Assembly (NCBI RefSeq): GCF_947090785.1
Contig: NZ_OX352320.1
Span: forward strand, 1,364,001-1,428,000
Source of the DNA: Rheinheimera sp. MM224
GTDB lineage: Bacteria > Pseudomonadota > Gammaproteobacteria > Enterobacterales > Alteromonadaceae
DNA: 64,000 bases
Direction: 5' to 3'
Positions 1 through 7,793 of this stretch are shown here, piece after piece (within the stretch, counting starts at the first letter, position 1; each line of letters opens with the position of its first letter). The notes under the pieces were generated by a model, which was not told the DNA's origin, did not search any database, and worked only from the letters and a program-made list of their open reading frames with translations. The translations under genes and the position numbers were made by a program.

Positions 1-137
1 TGATGTTGTGGCAATTCGATGTACGGCAGCAGGATTTCTCATTGGAAAAAATTGTGCAGCGTACTTATCTGACCTTGGATCATTATCTTGCACAGCAGCT
101 GGAAGCCAAAAGCGTTTCGGGATCAGAAGACAGATAA
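1..137 (+). CDS. C-terminal fragment of a probable transcriptional regulator (5' end outside window)
   Basis: An open frame enters from the left edge and ends at a TAA at 135-137, leaving about 44 residues. The visible peptide is amphipathic and helical in character (for example FSLEKIVQRTYLTLDHYL) and ends in a polar tail. This resembles the last helices of the ligand-binding domain of TetR-type regulators, but no DNA-binding part is visible, so the family is a guess. It converges with the carbonic anhydrase gene. Confidence 0.4.
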   Translation, partial: MLWQFDVRQQDFSLEKIVQRTYLTLDHYLAQQLEAKSVSGSEDR

Positions 138-169
138 AGCTGTGACCTGAGTGGATCTGGCCACAGCTT
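137..169. terminator. Possible bidirectional terminator
   Basis: The arms AAGCTGTG (137-144) and CACAGCTT (162-169) form an 8 bp stem between two convergent genes. There is no long T tract on either side, so termination is only plausible. Confidence 0.35.
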
Positions 170-179
170 GGATCAGTGA

Positions 180-1040
180 TTAGTCGTCAATTTTTGACAA
201 TAAATCAGGGTTGGTGACCAGGTTACGTACAGCATGTGCTTCCGATTCGTTAAATGGGTTGGCTTTACACCATTGGCCCATAGTCGCGATATTTACCTTG
301 GCTACTTTAGGACGAACGCCCCAGCTGACCTGAAAAGGTGAAGCCACTTCATTGTAATCCGGGCCTGTGGTTGAACCTGCATATTCAACCGGTTCGCCTG
401 TATTGTCCGGAATGCTCGTGGCCTGATTGTAGCCATCGTCCATGGTTACAGCCGCCAGTTTATTGAAGTCCAGCGCTTTAGGGTCGTTTACCAGCACAAA
501 CACCTGAGCCTCTACCCGCAATTCCGGGTTTTTAATAGCTTCGGTCATACAGGCGCCCAAGCTTACACCTGGTACTGCCATGGCGCTGGTATGCACATAA
601 TGCACTTCTACCGTGTCACCCGAATGCAGGCTGCCATGCTTGCCTGCACAGATTGGTTCACTGACAGGCTTTAGTTCAGCAGCGCTGAGTGTGCCGCTAT
701 ATTTATAGCCAGTGCCCATGCCTTTACCATCGCCGTTACCAGCGTAAGTGGTGAACTCACCGCCTTTGTGTTCGGCATTAAGATGCATATGAATATTGCA
801 TAAGTTCATATGTTCGTACGATGGCGCCAGAGCAAATAAACGCATATCACTACCGGTTTTTACACTAATATCCCGCGGTGATTGCGGACCATAGCCTTTG
901 CCTTTTGTGGCAGCGTCTAGTTTGGCATTCTGCTGGGCAATCACTTCATCGCTGACAGCATGATGTGACTCTTCAGCAGCCTGAAGATCACTACAGACAA
1001 CAGCGGAAAATAACAGACAAGAAAAAAAAGATAGTTTCAT
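180..1040 (-). CDS. Delta-class carbonic anhydrase, exported
   Basis: A 286-residue protein with an N-terminal signal peptide (cleavage near residue 21, after LQA). The central part matches the delta-class carbonic anhydrase family, first known from diatoms and later found in bacteria. It has GYGPQSPRDI near residue 49, a CNIHMHLNAEHKGG block (His84 and His86 are likely zinc ligands) and EVHYVHTS (His147/His150, the third ligand region). These enzymes interconvert CO2 and bicarbonate, and export places this one in the periplasm. The start is supported by AAGGA about 7 bp upstream. It is a single gene, with no bicarbonate transporter beside it. The family call rests on motifs; activity is inferred. 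Confidence 0.8.
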   Translation of the reverse strand: MKLSFFSCLLFSAVVCSDLQAAEESHHAVSDEVIAQQNAKLDAATKGKGYGPQSPRDISVKTGSDMRLFALAPSYEHMNLCNIHMHLNAEHKGGEFTTYAGNGDGKGMGTGYKYSGTLSAAELKPVSEPICAGKHGSLHSGDTVEVHYVHTSAMAVPGVSLGACMTEAIKNPELRVEAQVFVLVNDPKALDFNKLAAVTMDDGYNQATSIPDNTGEPVEYAGSTTGPDYNEVASPFQVSWGVRPKVAKVNIATMGQWCKANPFNESEAHAVRNLVTNPDLLSKIDD

Positions 1041-1258
1041 AACATGTCCTTGGTAAGTGGGTCTGCCGGGCCAAATGCGTCACTACATATCAGGGTAATA
1101 TGAGTGCTTTGCCAAGCCGATACACTGTAGACGAAGCATGCCGTTTTGCTACTTTTTTTGGCTGAATTTGTCGATGATTGGACGCATCTTTTTTCGGGTA
1201 AAAATTTGGGCTCAGGCACTGGGTCTGACTTCAGGTGATAACCCGAATCAACCAAACC

Positions 1259-1317
1259 CATTGACAAGGCATTGACAAGAGCGTGTTCATTATATAGAAC
1301 GTTCTTTATAAAGAACG
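1259..1317 (+). promoter_or_regulatory. Promoter and palindromic operator of the XRE-azlCD operon
   Basis: Two tandem 11 bp copies of CATTGACAAG(G/A) lie at 1259-1269 and 1270-1280, each carrying a TTGACA -35-like hexamer. A TATAGA -10-like element sits at 1293-1298. It is followed by a perfect 18 bp palindrome, CGTTCTTTATAAAGAACG (1300-1317), ending 10 bp before the start codon of the regulator. A palindrome at the transcription start of an XRE gene is the usual place for autoregulation. Binding itself is inferred. Confidence 0.6.
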
Positions 1318-1327
1318 ATTTGGAACT

Positions 1328-1861
1328 GTGATGGATAAACCTACTCTTGATACGCTGGGGCGCCATCTTCAAAGTTTGCGGATAGCCCGCGGTTTGTCTT
1401 TGTCGCAGCTGGCTGCTGATGCCGGTATTGCTAAATCTAACCTGTCCAGGCTGGAGCAGGGCAATGGCAATCCAACGCTGGATACCATCTGGCGCTTGTC
1501 TTTGCAGCTGCAGGTGCCTTTTGGCAATTTGATAGCGCCTGTCAGTGCTTTGGTGGGTGATAGTGGTGTACAGGTGCGCTTGATAGATCAGGGCAAAGAC
1601 AATCCACCAGTCGATGCCTACTGGATGTCTTGTGCGCCTTTTACAGAACGTAAAGCGGAGGCTCATACCATAGGTACTGTTGAATCTATTACTTTGCTTA
1701 GTGGTCAGCTTGAAGTGGGTATTGAAGGTAATACCAAAACCTTAGTTGCCGGGCAAAGCCATAGCTTTTCTGCTGACGAGCCGCATCTGTATCGCACCGG
1801 CGAAAACTGGGCGACGGCGCTTTTGACCATTGTGTATCACCAAAGCGGGGAGAGGGTATGA
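1328..1861 (+). CDS. XRE-family regulator with C-terminal cupin domain
   Basis: A 177-residue protein. Residues about 12-66 are a helix-turn-helix of the Cro/C1 type (GLSLSQLAADAGIAKSNLSR). Residues about 100-175 are a cupin-like sensory domain (LLSGQLEVGIEG, LVAGQSHSFSADEPH). XRE-cupin proteins usually sense a small metabolite and control an adjacent catabolic or export operon. The stop codon overlaps the azlC start (ATGA), so the regulator and exporter are cotranscribed, and the ligand is probably an amino acid. The palindrome at 1300-1317 is its likely operator. Confidence 0.9.
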   Translation: MMDKPTLDTLGRHLQSLRIARGLSLSQLAADAGIAKSNLSRLEQGNGNPTLDTIWRLSLQLQVPFGNLIAPVSALVGDSGVQVRLIDQGKDNPPVDAYWMSCAPFTERKAEAHTIGTVESITLLSGQLEVGIEGNTKTLVAGQSHSFSADEPHLYRTGENWATALLTIVYHQSGERV

Positions 1862-2586
1862 GTTCTGTTGAAACAGTAAAAAGCTCAGCCTGGCAGCAAG
1901 GCGCCCGTGATGCTTTGCCGCTGCTCGGCGGTTATATTCCGGTGGCTATTTCTTTTGGTTTGATTGCAGTGCAGTCGGGTTTTAGTGCGCTGGAAACTGT
2001 GCTTATTTCAGCCTTGATTTACGCTGGTGCTTCGCAGTTTTTGTTTATTGCTATGGTCGCTTCTGACGCACCGTTGTGGCTGGTGCTGGTAATGACTCTG
2101 CTGATCAATGCCCGGCATGTTGTGTATGGGCCTAATATTGCGCCTTATTTATCCAACAGCCGCTGGTGGCCTGTGCTGATGCATGGCTTAACCGATCAGA
2201 TTTTTGCTTTGGCCCATACAAGACTGCCGCAGCTGGAAGAAAAAGATCGAATGGGTTGGTACATCAGTGCTGCTTTGATTGCCTGGGGAAGCTGGATTGT
2301 CGGCACAGCTGTGGGTGCTGTCGCCGGAGCTGAAATTACCACACGTTGGCCTTTATTGGGCGAAGTAATGCCTTTTGCTCTGCCGGCGCTGTTTTTGGTG
2401 TTATTAGCACCACGTTTTACCTCTGTGCAGTGGACCCTGACCATGCTCGTCACCATAGTGGCAGCCCTGGTGCTGAAGCTGATGGGGATGACCAATTCTG
2501 CTATTCCGCTGGCGGCATTATGTGGTGTATCGCTGTTTTATCTGCTGCGGGCCAAACTAAAAGCAGAGGGGAAAATCCATGGATAA
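1858..2586 (+). CDS. azlC: AzlC-family branched-chain amino acid exporter, large subunit
   Basis: A 242-residue polytopic membrane protein of the AzlC family, with the family N-terminal region (ALPLLGGYIPVAISFG), the segment YAGASQFLFIAM and the motif NARHVVYG. AzlC pairs with the small AzlD subunit to export branched-chain amino acids and analogues such as azaleucine. It overlaps the upstream regulator by 4 bp and azlD by 8 bp, which shows translational coupling of all three. The length is normal for the family. Confidence 0.93.
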   Translation: MSSVETVKSSAWQQGARDALPLLGGYIPVAISFGLIAVQSGFSALETVLISALIYAGASQFLFIAMVASDAPLWLVLVMTLLINARHVVYGPNIAPYLSNSRWWPVLMHGLTDQIFALAHTRLPQLEEKDRMGWYISAALIAWGSWIVGTAVGAVAGAEITTRWPLLGEVMPFALPALFLVLLAPRFTSVQWTLTMLVTIVAALVLKLMGMTNSAIPLAALCGVSLFYLLRAKLKAEGKIHG

Positions 2587-2926
2587 TTCGCTTTGGTTAT
2601 TAATGCTGGCTTGCGCTCTGGGCACCTTTTTGCTGCGGGCTTTGCCTTTGATCTGGATGCGGCGGCATTTGGTGCGCCGCAGTATAAGTAATACCAACGA
2701 GGCTATGCCGGTCTGGCTGACTGTACTTGCCCCCACTATGATTGCCGCTATGTTTGGTGTGTCTTTGGTGCCTGCTCATCCTGGTATCAGTTCCTGGCTG
2801 GCCACAGTGCTGGGAGGGCTTTGCACTATCCTGGTCTGGCGGCACACCCGTTCTTTAGGCTGGCCTGTCTGTATAGGTGTGGCAGTGTATGGGGTGGTGG
2901 TTGTTTTGTTAAAGATGATAGGCTGA
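2579..2926 (+). CDS. azlD: AzlD-family exporter small subunit
   Basis: A 115-residue hydrophobic protein with about four membrane segments and the AzlD-type N-terminus (ACALGTFLLRALPL followed by a basic stretch). It forms the amino-acid exporter with AzlC. The start lies inside the 3' end of azlC, an 8 bp overlap, with GAGGGGAAAATCC as a ribosome-binding region. It is the last gene of the operon, followed by a GC-rich hairpin. Confidence 0.9.
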   Translation: MDNSLWLLMLACALGTFLLRALPLIWMRRHLVRRSISNTNEAMPVWLTVLAPTMIAAMFGVSLVPAHPGISSWLATVLGGLCTILVWRHTRSLGWPVCIGVAVYGVVVVLLKMIG

Positions 2927-2933
2927 ATCAAAC

Positions 2934-2962
2934 TGTAGGGGGCGGGTTTATCCCGCTCCGAG
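2934..2962. terminator. GC-rich hairpin between azlD and ggt
   Basis: The arms GCGGG and CCCGC flank a TTTAT loop inside CTGTAGGGGGCGGGTTTA and its continuation, between two convergent genes. No T tract follows. The CTGTAGGGG edge recurs (inverted) at 11315-11340, so this may be a dispersed palindromic repeat that also terminates transcription. Confidence 0.4.
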
Positions 2963-2995
2963 AATATTCAATCCCACTCTACAACTCAACTTAAC

Positions 2996-4687
2996 TTAAT
3001 ACTCTATGATCTTCGCCACACCACGGGAACGTGGATCTGCGGCGGCTTTTACTTGTTCTGCTGAGACCTGTATCGCTTGCACGTCACCTAAATTCCAGCC
3101 TTGGGTATGCAGGGTGTAACCTTTTTTCGTCAGCTCTTGTTGTACCTCTGCAGGGAGTGGGGCGTAAGGCTCCATAGTGATTTGATCTTTAGGTAATAAC
3201 TGGTGGTGAAAACGCGGCGCTGCGACAGCCTTTTGCAATGGCATGTCGAAGTCGTACAGGTTGGTGATTACCTGAAAAATAGAGGTGATGATAGTAGAGC
3301 CTCCAGGTGTGCCAACCACCAGTTGCACTTTATTGTCCTGCACCAAAATGCTGGGTGTCATAGACGACAGCATACGTTTGCCTGGTGCTATTGCATTTGC
3401 GTCGTTACCGACTACACCAAAAACATTAGGCACACCTGGCTTGGAGGAGAAATCGTCCATTTCGTTATTCAGTAAAAAGCCAGCACCTTGCACCACCACG
3501 CCGCTGCCAAAATCCAGATTCAGCGTATAGGTGTTTGATACCGCATTGCCATGCTTATCCAAAATAGAGAAGTGAGTGGTGTGATAACCTTCAAGGCCTG
3601 GTTGAACAGCTTTGGTTTCTGAGATAGCTAACGGATTGATTTCTTTCGCGCGTTTATCCAGGTAGCTGCTGTCGAGCAATTGCTGCTGTGGCACTGTGAC
3701 AAAACCAGGGTCGCCTAAATACTCTGCCCGGTCAGCATAAACCCGTTTTTCCAGCTCAGCTATTAAGTGCACATACTGGCTGCTGTTGTGTTTTACATCG
3801 TTAAAATCGCTGCTGCGACGCTGTTTTAAACCCAATAGCTGAGCCAAAGCTATGCCACCTGAACTTGGTGGCGATGCACTAATGAGCTGCTTGTCGCGCC
3901 ATGGGGTCACTAAAGCATCGCGCCAGCCTGCACGGTAAGCCGCTAAATCTTCCATAGTGATTAAGCCTTTACCCCGCTGCATTTCTGCGACCAGCAGCTC
4001 TGCGGTTTTGCCTTTGTAGAAATCGTCCGGACCTTGTGCTGCAATGCGTTTTAAGGTTTCTGCCAGTTCAGGTTGTTTGAAGTTTTCGCCAGCTTTCATC
4101 GCGGCAAAATACTGCGCAAAGTTGGTTTTACCCTCCAGTTGCTGTAATAAATCGGCGCGGTACTGATATTGGTTTTCAGCCACAGTAAAACCAGTGCTGG
4201 CGTAGTGAATAGCCGGAGCTACTAAGTCTTGCCAAGGCAGGGAGCCAAACTTTTTATGCGCCAGCCATAATCCCATCACAGTGCCTGGCACGCCGCTGGC
4301 TTTATGACCTATTAAGCTTAAGTTTTCAATCACCTGCTTGTCGGCATTTAAAAACATATCCTTATGCGCTGCTGCTGGTGCTGTTTCGCGGTAATCAAGG
4401 AAATAAGGTTTGCCGTCAAACCAGACCAGCATAAAACCACCGCCGCCTATATTGCCAGCTTCGGGGTAAGTCACAGCCAAAGTAAAAGCTGTGGCTATGG
4501 CCGCGTCTACTGCATTACCGCCTTTTCGCAGAATTTGTTCTGCCACCAAAGCACCGTATTGATCAGGGGAGGCGACAGCGCCGTGTTTTATTCCTGGTGT
4601 TGGAGCTATTGATTCTGTTGCTTGCAAAGGGTTAACGCATATAAATAAGGTAAGCAGCAAAGCGACGGGTAAAAAACGATAAGCCAT
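2996..4687 (-). CDS. ggt: Gamma-glutamyltransferase, periplasmic
   Basis: A 563-residue Ntn-hydrolase precursor with a signal peptide (residues about 1-23). The autoprocessing site is TTHFSILD, with Thr369 as the expected nucleophile of the small subunit. Downstream are GNAVSNTYTLN, LNNEMDDFS and the oxyanion-region SSMTPSI followed by GTPGGSTII. The enzyme cleaves gamma-glutamyl bonds, chiefly of glutathione, in the periplasm. The length is typical and the key motifs are intact. A start with AAGGAGTTAG upstream is well placed. It is monocistronic. Confidence 0.96.
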   Translation of the reverse strand: MAYRFLPVALLLTLFICVNPLQATESIAPTPGIKHGAVASPDQYGALVAEQILRKGGNAVDAAIATAFTLAVTYPEAGNIGGGGFMLVWFDGKPYFLDYRETAPAAAHKDMFLNADKQVIENLSLIGHKASGVPGTVMGLWLAHKKFGSLPWQDLVAPAIHYASTGFTVAENQYQYRADLLQQLEGKTNFAQYFAAMKAGENFKQPELAETLKRIAAQGPDDFYKGKTAELLVAEMQRGKGLITMEDLAAYRAGWRDALVTPWRDKQLISASPPSSGGIALAQLLGLKQRRSSDFNDVKHNSSQYVHLIAELEKRVYADRAEYLGDPGFVTVPQQQLLDSSYLDKRAKEINPLAISETKAVQPGLEGYHTTHFSILDKHGNAVSNTYTLNLDFGSGVVVQGAGFLLNNEMDDFSSKPGVPNVFGVVGNDANAIAPGKRMLSSMTPSILVQDNKVQLVVGTPGGSTIITSIFQVITNLYDFDMPLQKAVAAPRFHHQLLPKDQITMEPYAPLPAEVQQELTKKGYTLHTQGWNLGDVQAIQVSAEQVKAAADPRSRGVAKIIEY

Positions 4688-4835
4688 AACTAACTCCTTG
4701 GTGGGTTTTTATAGTTCTAACTTTTTGATGACCTTGTGACAAGAGATATCTCCTGCTTATTTTGTTGCATGGTGGAAGATGCGTTGATCAGACTTGCTGT
4801 AAAGGCCGCCTACAAGACAATAACCATGAGATTTT

Positions 4836-5158
4836 ATGAGTAAAAAATTTTAGTTTTATAAATGGTTTACGGTCGAATAATCAGGCTTTTGCATCGCAGC
4901 TGTGTGCGTTGGAAGAGCACCTTGGTTTTTGGTTACGTTTTGTCTCTAACCATGTGTCAGACCGGTTTGAAAAACTGATTGCACCCATGGCCTTACCGTA
5001 ACTGAAAAGGGGGCTTCACGTACTTTATACAATAAAGCACTCATGCTGAACTGATTGAGGCTTTGGGTATGACGAAAAGTGCGGCGTCCAAGGTGTTGAC
5101 ACGGCTAGAAAACAAAGGCTTCGCAACACGGAACAGCACACAGCGCCAGAGAACATAA
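4836..5158 (+). pseudogene. Decayed MarR-family regulator
   Basis: No single frame spans this region, but three consecutive pieces in three frames join into one MarR-like protein. The frame at 4861-5001 gives ALEEHLGFWLRFVSNHVSDR. The frame from 4986 gives HGLTVTEKGASRTLYNKAL. The frame from 5048 gives ELIEALGMTKSAASKVLTRL, then ENKGF, and stops at 5158. The last piece is the recognition helix region of a MarR winged helix. An ATG at 4836 with MSKKF may be the old start. The wing and C-terminal dimerisation helix are missing. At least two frameshifts plus truncation make it a clear remnant. Confidence 0.8.
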
Positions 5159-5221
5159 TACTGTCCATTGCTGTGATGCCCATCTGATGATCCTCAGTTG
5201 CATCCTTTGAGATTACCAGTG

Positions 5222-5237
5222 AGTTTCCTTGGAAACT
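5222..5237. promoter_or_regulatory. 16 bp inverted repeat upstream of the haem protein
   Basis: AGTTTCCTTGGAAACT is a perfect 7 bp inverted repeat with a 2 bp centre, lying between the MarR remnant and the CXXCH protein gene. It could be a leftover operator of the decayed regulator. That is inference only. Confidence 0.3.
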
Positions 5238-5437
5238 GAAATCAAGTGCGAAATTGCGGTTTTGAGGCTGAAGTTTTATGTCACAGAAACATTCGAACAG
5301 TTTCTTTTTTAGAAAACCTTCCTTTTTCCATAATAGCAACTAGAGTTTTCGAAACAGGTAAAAGTTGCATGGCAAAACTAGCGGTTCCTGTTGCTGAAAA
5401 GATAAATATAACAACCCCAAAGGAAGGAATATCGCAG

Positions 5438-6913
5438 ATGAATACCTTAAAAATACTAGCAGCAGGCAGCCTGGTTTTAGCCTTGTGTTGTGCATCCACT
5501 CCGGTGTCAGCAAATCAGGCGTACAAGGCTACAACTGTCGGTGCGGCCGCAGCTTGTCCTGTAGAACCTGCGTGGCTGAATAGCCCCTCCATGCCGACTG
5601 AAGTGAAAAAAAGTGGTTCGGATGGCAGCTCAACTTTTTGTGATTTTTATCAGTTTTCCACTCAGGCTTTTTTGTATCTGATGTCACAAAACAGCAGTGG
5701 CCAGCGTAACTTTATGAACCAGGCTTTGTATCCGGTGCTGGAGTTTGATGCCAGTGGTAATCCGGTGAATTCCTGTGACAACGCTGTAACAGGTGCAACC
5801 TTAAGAACCAGTCTGGATAAAGCTGACAGCACTTCAATTTCGACCGGGCAGGCAGGCGATGGCGCTACTATTTATGCTCAGGATACCAATGTAGTGTATT
5901 ACGATGTACGTTTTGACAAGGGCTTGTGTAGCTTGTCGGGCAGTGCTGTGACGCTGCAACAACAAAACATTATTAACTTCCCATCCGGTACCACCGAAAT
6001 GAAGTCGGCCTGGAAACTGTTGTCCGCGGCCGAAGTGGCTGCCGGTACTTTTGTGACTCAGCCTCAGACTATTGGTGGTCAGAACGTGACTTTAGGTTTG
6101 GTGGGTATGCATATCGCTGTGGCAACTACTGATCATCCTGAATTTGTCTGGGCAACCTACGAGCATCAAATCAACTCACCGGATTGCACACCAGTTGGAA
6201 CTCAGCCAGCTTCTCCCTGGACTTTTGCCAGTGCCAGCTGTACCAGTGGTTTACCCGGAACTGCCGCATCAGGCAATGCCTGTAATTTTAATAACCCATT
6301 GGAAAACCAGACTGCACCTACGGGTACTGCCACCAATATCTGCCGGGTTTATCCTTATGGCACTGCAGCAGGCGACTTAAAAGCGGATGAAAACGTAGCT
6401 GATATCATGCAACAAAACAGTGGCGTGGATGCATTACTGGCAGGAAGCAGTGTTCCGGCTGGTATGCAGGTACTGACGAACTATTTTCATGTAGGAGCCT
6501 TGTGGGTGAGCGATATCACTCAAAGTTCAGGCGGTGTAGGTGTACCTAACGAACGTGGTTCGTTGCGTTTAGCCAATACAGTAGCCGAAACTACGTTCCA
6601 GAATGTTGATTTGCAAAAAGGTTTTGCCAGCAACTGTTTTGGTTGTCACAACTACAGCGGTACAGGCCAGAGCGTCAGCAATAACATTACGTCGCAAAAC
6701 CTGAGCCATCTCTTTTTAGATGTAAAAATTGGTCAGGGCGAAAATGTGGATGTGACTTCCCCTAAACTCATTGGCAGTAACAGTGCTGCTGCAGCTATTT
6801 GTGGCGGGGCAACTGGTGTATGCCAAAACGCCGGCAGTAACCTGAAATGGAACGGCAACTGGACTAATGTCAATACCAGTGCTGGTTCTGTCTGCGGTTG
6901 TACTGCACAGTAA
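5438..6913 (+). CDS. Secreted protein with one c-type haem motif, function unknown
   Basis: A 491-residue protein. The start at 5438 is chosen because AAGGAAGG lies 9-10 bp upstream and it gives a clean signal peptide (about 25 residues, ending VSA). The frame is open further upstream to 5246, but without signal or ribosome site. One CXXCH motif (CFGCH, Cys400-His404) predicts a covalently bound c-type haem. The rest is rich in Gly, Ser, Thr and Asn with several cysteines, including the terminal CGC. I do not recognise a catalytic domain. It follows a decayed MarR gene and stands alone. Confidence 0.75.
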   Translation: MNTLKILAAGSLVLALCCASTPVSANQAYKATTVGAAAACPVEPAWLNSPSMPTEVKKSGSDGSSTFCDFYQFSTQAFLYLMSQNSSGQRNFMNQALYPVLEFDASGNPVNSCDNAVTGATLRTSLDKADSTSISTGQAGDGATIYAQDTNVVYYDVRFDKGLCSLSGSAVTLQQQNIINFPSGTTEMKSAWKLLSAAEVAAGTFVTQPQTIGGQNVTLGLVGMHIAVATTDHPEFVWATYEHQINSPDCTPVGTQPASPWTFASASCTSGLPGTAASGNACNFNNPLENQTAPTGTATNICRVYPYGTAAGDLKADENVADIMQQNSGVDALLAGSSVPAGMQVLTNYFHVGALWVSDITQSSGGVGVPNERGSLRLANTVAETTFQNVDLQKGFASNCFGCHNYSGTGQSVSNNITSQNLSHLFLDVKIGQGENVDVTSPKLIGSNSAAAAICGGATGVCQNAGSNLKWNGNWTNVNTSAGSVCGCTAQ

Positions 6914-6952
6914 CTAATTTTTAGTGTTACCCGCTTTTATCAGACCACTTCG

Positions 6953-6988
6953 CAGAGCTGCTGTCTTATTGTTTAAATAGCAGCTCTG
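6953..6988 (+). terminator. Possible terminator after the haem protein
   Basis: The arms CAGAGCTGCT (6953-6962) and AGCAGCTCTG (6979-6988) give a perfect 10 bp stem with a 16-base loop. The T tract after it is weak (TTGGCGTTT). Confidence 0.5.
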
Positions 6989-7120
6989 TTGGCGTTTCAT
7001 CAAGGTTCTACTATTTTCCGCTCACCAAAACTCAGCTCTATACTGTATCTTGATGGTTCGTTTTGCCAAATCCAGAGTTTGTTCACTTCCCTGTGATACG
7101 GCACCAGGAGTAAAACCAGC

Positions 7121-7426
7121 ATGAAAATGATTTATACCCACGAAAACAGGCTGATTGTCAGCAATATCAAAAACATTCTGCAACGCCGTGGTTTTGAGGT
7201 TTTTGTTAAAAATGAACATGCAGTCAGTATGATAGGCGAGGTGTCGGCCTTTGATAGCTGGTTGGAGTTATGGCTGGTGGATGAAAACGACTTTGCATTA
7301 GCCAGTATGATTTTAAAGAATATGAAACTCGACAGTGAAGCAGAGGATTGGCATTGCAGCAAATGCGCCGAAGAAAACGCGGCTTCATTTGAGTTGTGTT
7401 GGAATTGTGGTACTGAGCAAGGCTGA
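7121..7426 (+). CDS. DUF2007-type protein with C-terminal zinc ribbon
   Basis: A 101-residue protein. The N-terminal half (IYTHENRLIVSNIKNILQRR, then GFEVFVKN) matches the DUF2007 'putative signal transducing protein' fold. The C-terminal 25 residues contain two CXXC knuckles (CSKC and CWNC), typical of a small zinc ribbon. The family is common and its role is unknown; protein-protein or metal binding is likely. CAGGAGTAAAACCAGC precedes the start. It is a small cytoplasmic protein with no obvious operon partner. Confidence 0.8.
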   Translation: MKMIYTHENRLIVSNIKNILQRRGFEVFVKNEHAVSMIGEVSAFDSWLELWLVDENDFALASMILKNMKLDSEAEDWHCSKCAEENAASFELCWNCGTEQG

Positions 7427-7501
7427 AAGACAGAAATAACTGCGGGGTAAGCCCTGGCGCTGTATAGTCTTGCTGAATCTCCCTTTGTTGAAAAGAATCT
7501 T

Positions 7502-7783
7502 ATGAATTTAGATAAAGCGAAAAAACGTCTTTCCAAGCAACTGACTAAAGGCTTTGAAGGTTATCCGGTGTTGTCTCTGGCTTATTTTGGTGACACTGCA
7601 GATAAGGCCACAGAAGTGTTACTGACTTTTGTATTAGAGGAAGGTGCGGCTGCCATGGAGCAGAAGTTTTCCAGTACAGAAGATGTCCGGCAGGATGAGA
7701 CCATTCAGTCTGTACTGGTAAAAATTATCGAGCGCTCTAATGCGAAAACTGTCACTGAAACTCCGGGTGTCAGCATCAAATAA
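7502..7783 (+). CDS. Conserved hypothetical protein, 93 residues
   Basis: A small soluble protein with a basic N-terminus (MNLDKAKKRLSKQLTKGFEG) and an acidic middle. No signal peptide or membrane segment is visible and I do not recognise the family. Base use matches its neighbours and the frame is clean, so it is probably a real gene. The spacing of 75 bp from the DUF2007 gene would allow cotranscription. Confidence 0.65.
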   Translation: MNLDKAKKRLSKQLTKGFEGYPVLSLAYFGDTADKATEVLLTFVLEEGAAAMEQKFSSTEDVRQDETIQSVLVKIIERSNAKTVTETPGVSIK

Positions 7784-7793
7784 AAGAACCTGA

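Noticed and set aside
1037..1666. 209-codon minus-strand open frame
   Set aside because: It lies opposite the XRE gene and its promoter, has no family features, and would overlap the operator.
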